Shown: positions 62,957 to 64,000 of the stretch, piece by piece
How positions within the stretch are numbered: the first letter of the stretch is position 1
Layout of the letters: each line of letters starts with the position of its first letter
Assembly (NCBI GenBank): GCA_964611275.1
Contig: CAZSZS010000107.1
Coordinates: forward strand, 1-64,000
DNA: 64,000 nt
From: WJMT01 sp964611275
GTDB taxonomy: Bacteria > Acidobacteriota > Aminicenantia > Aminicenantales > Aminicenantaceae
Direction: 5' to 3'
The notes under the pieces: generated by a model
Database searches by the model: none
Told to the model about the DNA's origin: nothing
Seen by the model: only the letters and a program-made list of their open reading frames with translations
Made by a program: the position numbers and the translations under genes

Positions 62957-63817
62957 TTAGATGAGCTCTCTCATATGAGTGACATCCCAGTATGTGAAAA
63001 CAGGGCCGTCTAGACATGTGTAAATGTAGTCTATGGCGCAGTGTCCGCATTTGCCGACACCGCATTTCATACGTCTTTCAAGAGTCATCAGGATCTGGTC
63101 CTTTGGTATATTGAGTTTTAACAGTTCACTAAGGACAAATTTATACATAACAGGGGGACCGCAAACCAGACTGTAAGTGGTTGATGGATTTATATTCTTT
63201 ATTTTTGGGAAAAGAGTGGTCACTACCCCGATGTTTTCCGTCCATTTCCCTGTATCGTCTTGATCCACAGAAAGGAAGCATTCTAAGTCCTCTCGTTCCT
63301 TCAGCGAGAGAAATTCTTCTCTGAGTAGCATTTCCGCCGGTCTTTTGGCTCCGTGCAGGAGAATCACCCTGCCGAACTGGTCCCGATTATCAAGGCAGTA
63401 GAGCAGAACTGAGCGAAGGGGGGCTGCTCCGAGACCGCCCATAACGATCAAGATGTCCTTTCCTTTCATTTGCTCCACAGGAAATCCGTTGCCGTAAGGG
63501 CCTCTGATTCCAATCATGTCGTTTTCTTTAAGCCGGAAGATAGCATCGGTGACTATGCCCGTCCTGCGGATACAGAATTCAAGGAGTCCCGGCCGGGAAG
63601 GAGTGGATGAGATTGAAAAAGGAGCCTCTCCGGCTCCGAGAACGGAGATCATGGCAAACTGCCCGATTCTGTATCTAAAGGAAAGAGCTTTTTCCATATC
63701 AGCGATCCGGACTTGAAAGAATTTGACGTCTTCGGTCAGATGATAGGCACGGACTATTCTTGCTGGTTCAGGGAGAAATGGATTCTCTGTTTGGTTGGCT
63801 TTGTTTTCACTGTTCAT
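62957..63817 (-). CDS. hydG: Hydrogenase FAD/NAD(P)-binding (gamma) subunit
   Basis: 286 residues of the ferredoxin-NADP reductase type. FAD site APFSISS at 65-71, nucleotide motif GGLGAAPLRS at 127-136, LVCGPPVMYKF at 217-227. 2Fe-2S cysteines C252, C257, C260 and C268 in RRMKCGVGKCGHC. It links the hydrogenase to NAD(P)H and is the counterpart of sulfhydrogenase gamma and AsrB. The start overlaps the hydB stop (ATGA). Confidence 0.92.
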   Translation of the reverse strand: MNSENKANQTENPFLPEPARIVRAYHLTEDVKFFQVRIADMEKALSFRYRIGQFAMISVLGAGEAPFSISSTPSRPGLLEFCIRRTGIVTDAIFRLKENDMIGIRGPYGNGFPVEQMKGKDILIVMGGLGAAPLRSVLLYCLDNRDQFGRVILLHGAKRPAEMLLREEFLSLKEREDLECFLSVDQDDTGKWTENIGVVTTLFPKIKNINPSTTYSLVCGPPVMYKFVLSELLKLNIPKDQILMTLERRMKCGVGKCGHCAIDYIYTCLDGPVFTYWDVTHMRELI

Positions 63818-64000
63818 TTTGTCACCTCTTTGCTTAATCTCTTCCAGAAGGCATCCACTTTTTCTCCATCCAAGGATTTGCCTACTGTTTTTACATTTAT
63901 GTCAACAGGGCAGGTAGCCACACATCTGCCGCAGCCTACACAGCCAGGTTTGCCGTACTTTGATATATAAGCCTGAAGTTTATGTGTGTACCATAGTTTC
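63814..64000 (-). CDS. hydB: Hydrogenase iron-sulfur (beta) subunit, C-terminal part only
   Basis: Partial: the gene runs off the window end. The last 61 or so residues are visible, with GKPGCVGCGRCVATCPVDINV, a 4Fe-4S motif typical of HydB/AsrA C-termini, and an ending KEVTK. It carries electrons between the FAD subunit and others. Completes the hydBGDA order. Confidence 0.85.
   Translation of the reverse strand, partial: KLWYTHKLQAYISKYGKPGCVGCGRCVATCPVDINVKTVGKSLDGEKVDAFWKRLSKEVTK

Noticed and set aside
1..64000. CRISPR array, tRNA or rRNA genes
   Set aside because: No regularly spaced repeats and no tRNA or rRNA signatures were seen on either strand.

Overview
The window comes from a diderm (LPS-bearing), probably anaerobic bacterium. 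LptD, Kdo-type LPS kinase, heptose kinase, heptosyltransferase, O-antigen ligase, a TolC/RND pump and several outer-membrane barrels show the outer membrane. A group 3b-type [NiFe] hydrogenase, HdrABC and HypAB point to an anaerobe using H2, ferredoxin and NAD(P)H. A PadR regulator followed by a large permease with a prefix domain, and a 10-Asp-box sortilin-like exported protein, are typical of Acidobacteria-like lineages such as Candidatus Aminicenantes. That placement is inference; there is no rRNA or tRNA in the window to settle it.

Layout. 1-6773 (+): lptD, then a nucleotide-sugar operon (RmlA, RmlC-like, RmlB and two consecutive GDP-mannose-dehydratase-like SDRs). 6850-8319: purF. 8362-14911: mostly minus-strand envelope genes (heptose-7-phosphate kinase, PHP phosphoesterase, O-antigen ligase, heptosyltransferase, Trm112), a MITE-like 255-bp repeat and one plus-strand Tat-exported phytoene-dehydrogenase-like flavoprotein. 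15260-21144 (+): TolC / MFP / RND efflux operon, followed by a decayed IS91-type transposase remnant. 21496-37020: exported and outer-membrane proteins, a C45 acyltransferase-like hydrolase, the PadR-permease pair, and an LPS-kinase / glycosidase-like / methyltransferase operon. 37148-44235 (+): DUF1573, YggT, YggU, a CNT nucleoside transporter, DprA, topoisomerase I and XerC/D. 44272-51593 (-): ComEA-like, RdgB, MgtC, UbiA-type prenyltransferase, methyltransferase, an EndoQ-UvrD fusion, and a cold-shock protein.

51909-64000 (-) is the most distinctive part. A hydrogenase operon (hydB, cut by the window end, then hydG, hydD, hydA) is followed, after a strong hairpin and an excellent sigma-54 promoter with a palindromic upstream site, by a second operon: degenerate receiver, receiver, hdrC, hdrB, hdrA (carrying an inserted GltD/NfnB-like NAD(P)H module), receiver-histidine kinase, possible small ORF, hypB, hypA. 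The hydrogenase large subunit is fused in frame, just beyond the C-terminal nickel motif where the maturation cut is made in this family, to a complete M52 hydrogenase maturation endopeptidase. The propeptide that would normally be cut off is thus itself the protease. The small subunit also carries CxxD in place of the usual CxxC at the proximal cluster. The unit looks like a self-maturing NAD(P)-linked hydrogenase next to an electron-bifurcating Hdr complex, under sigma-54 and two-component control.
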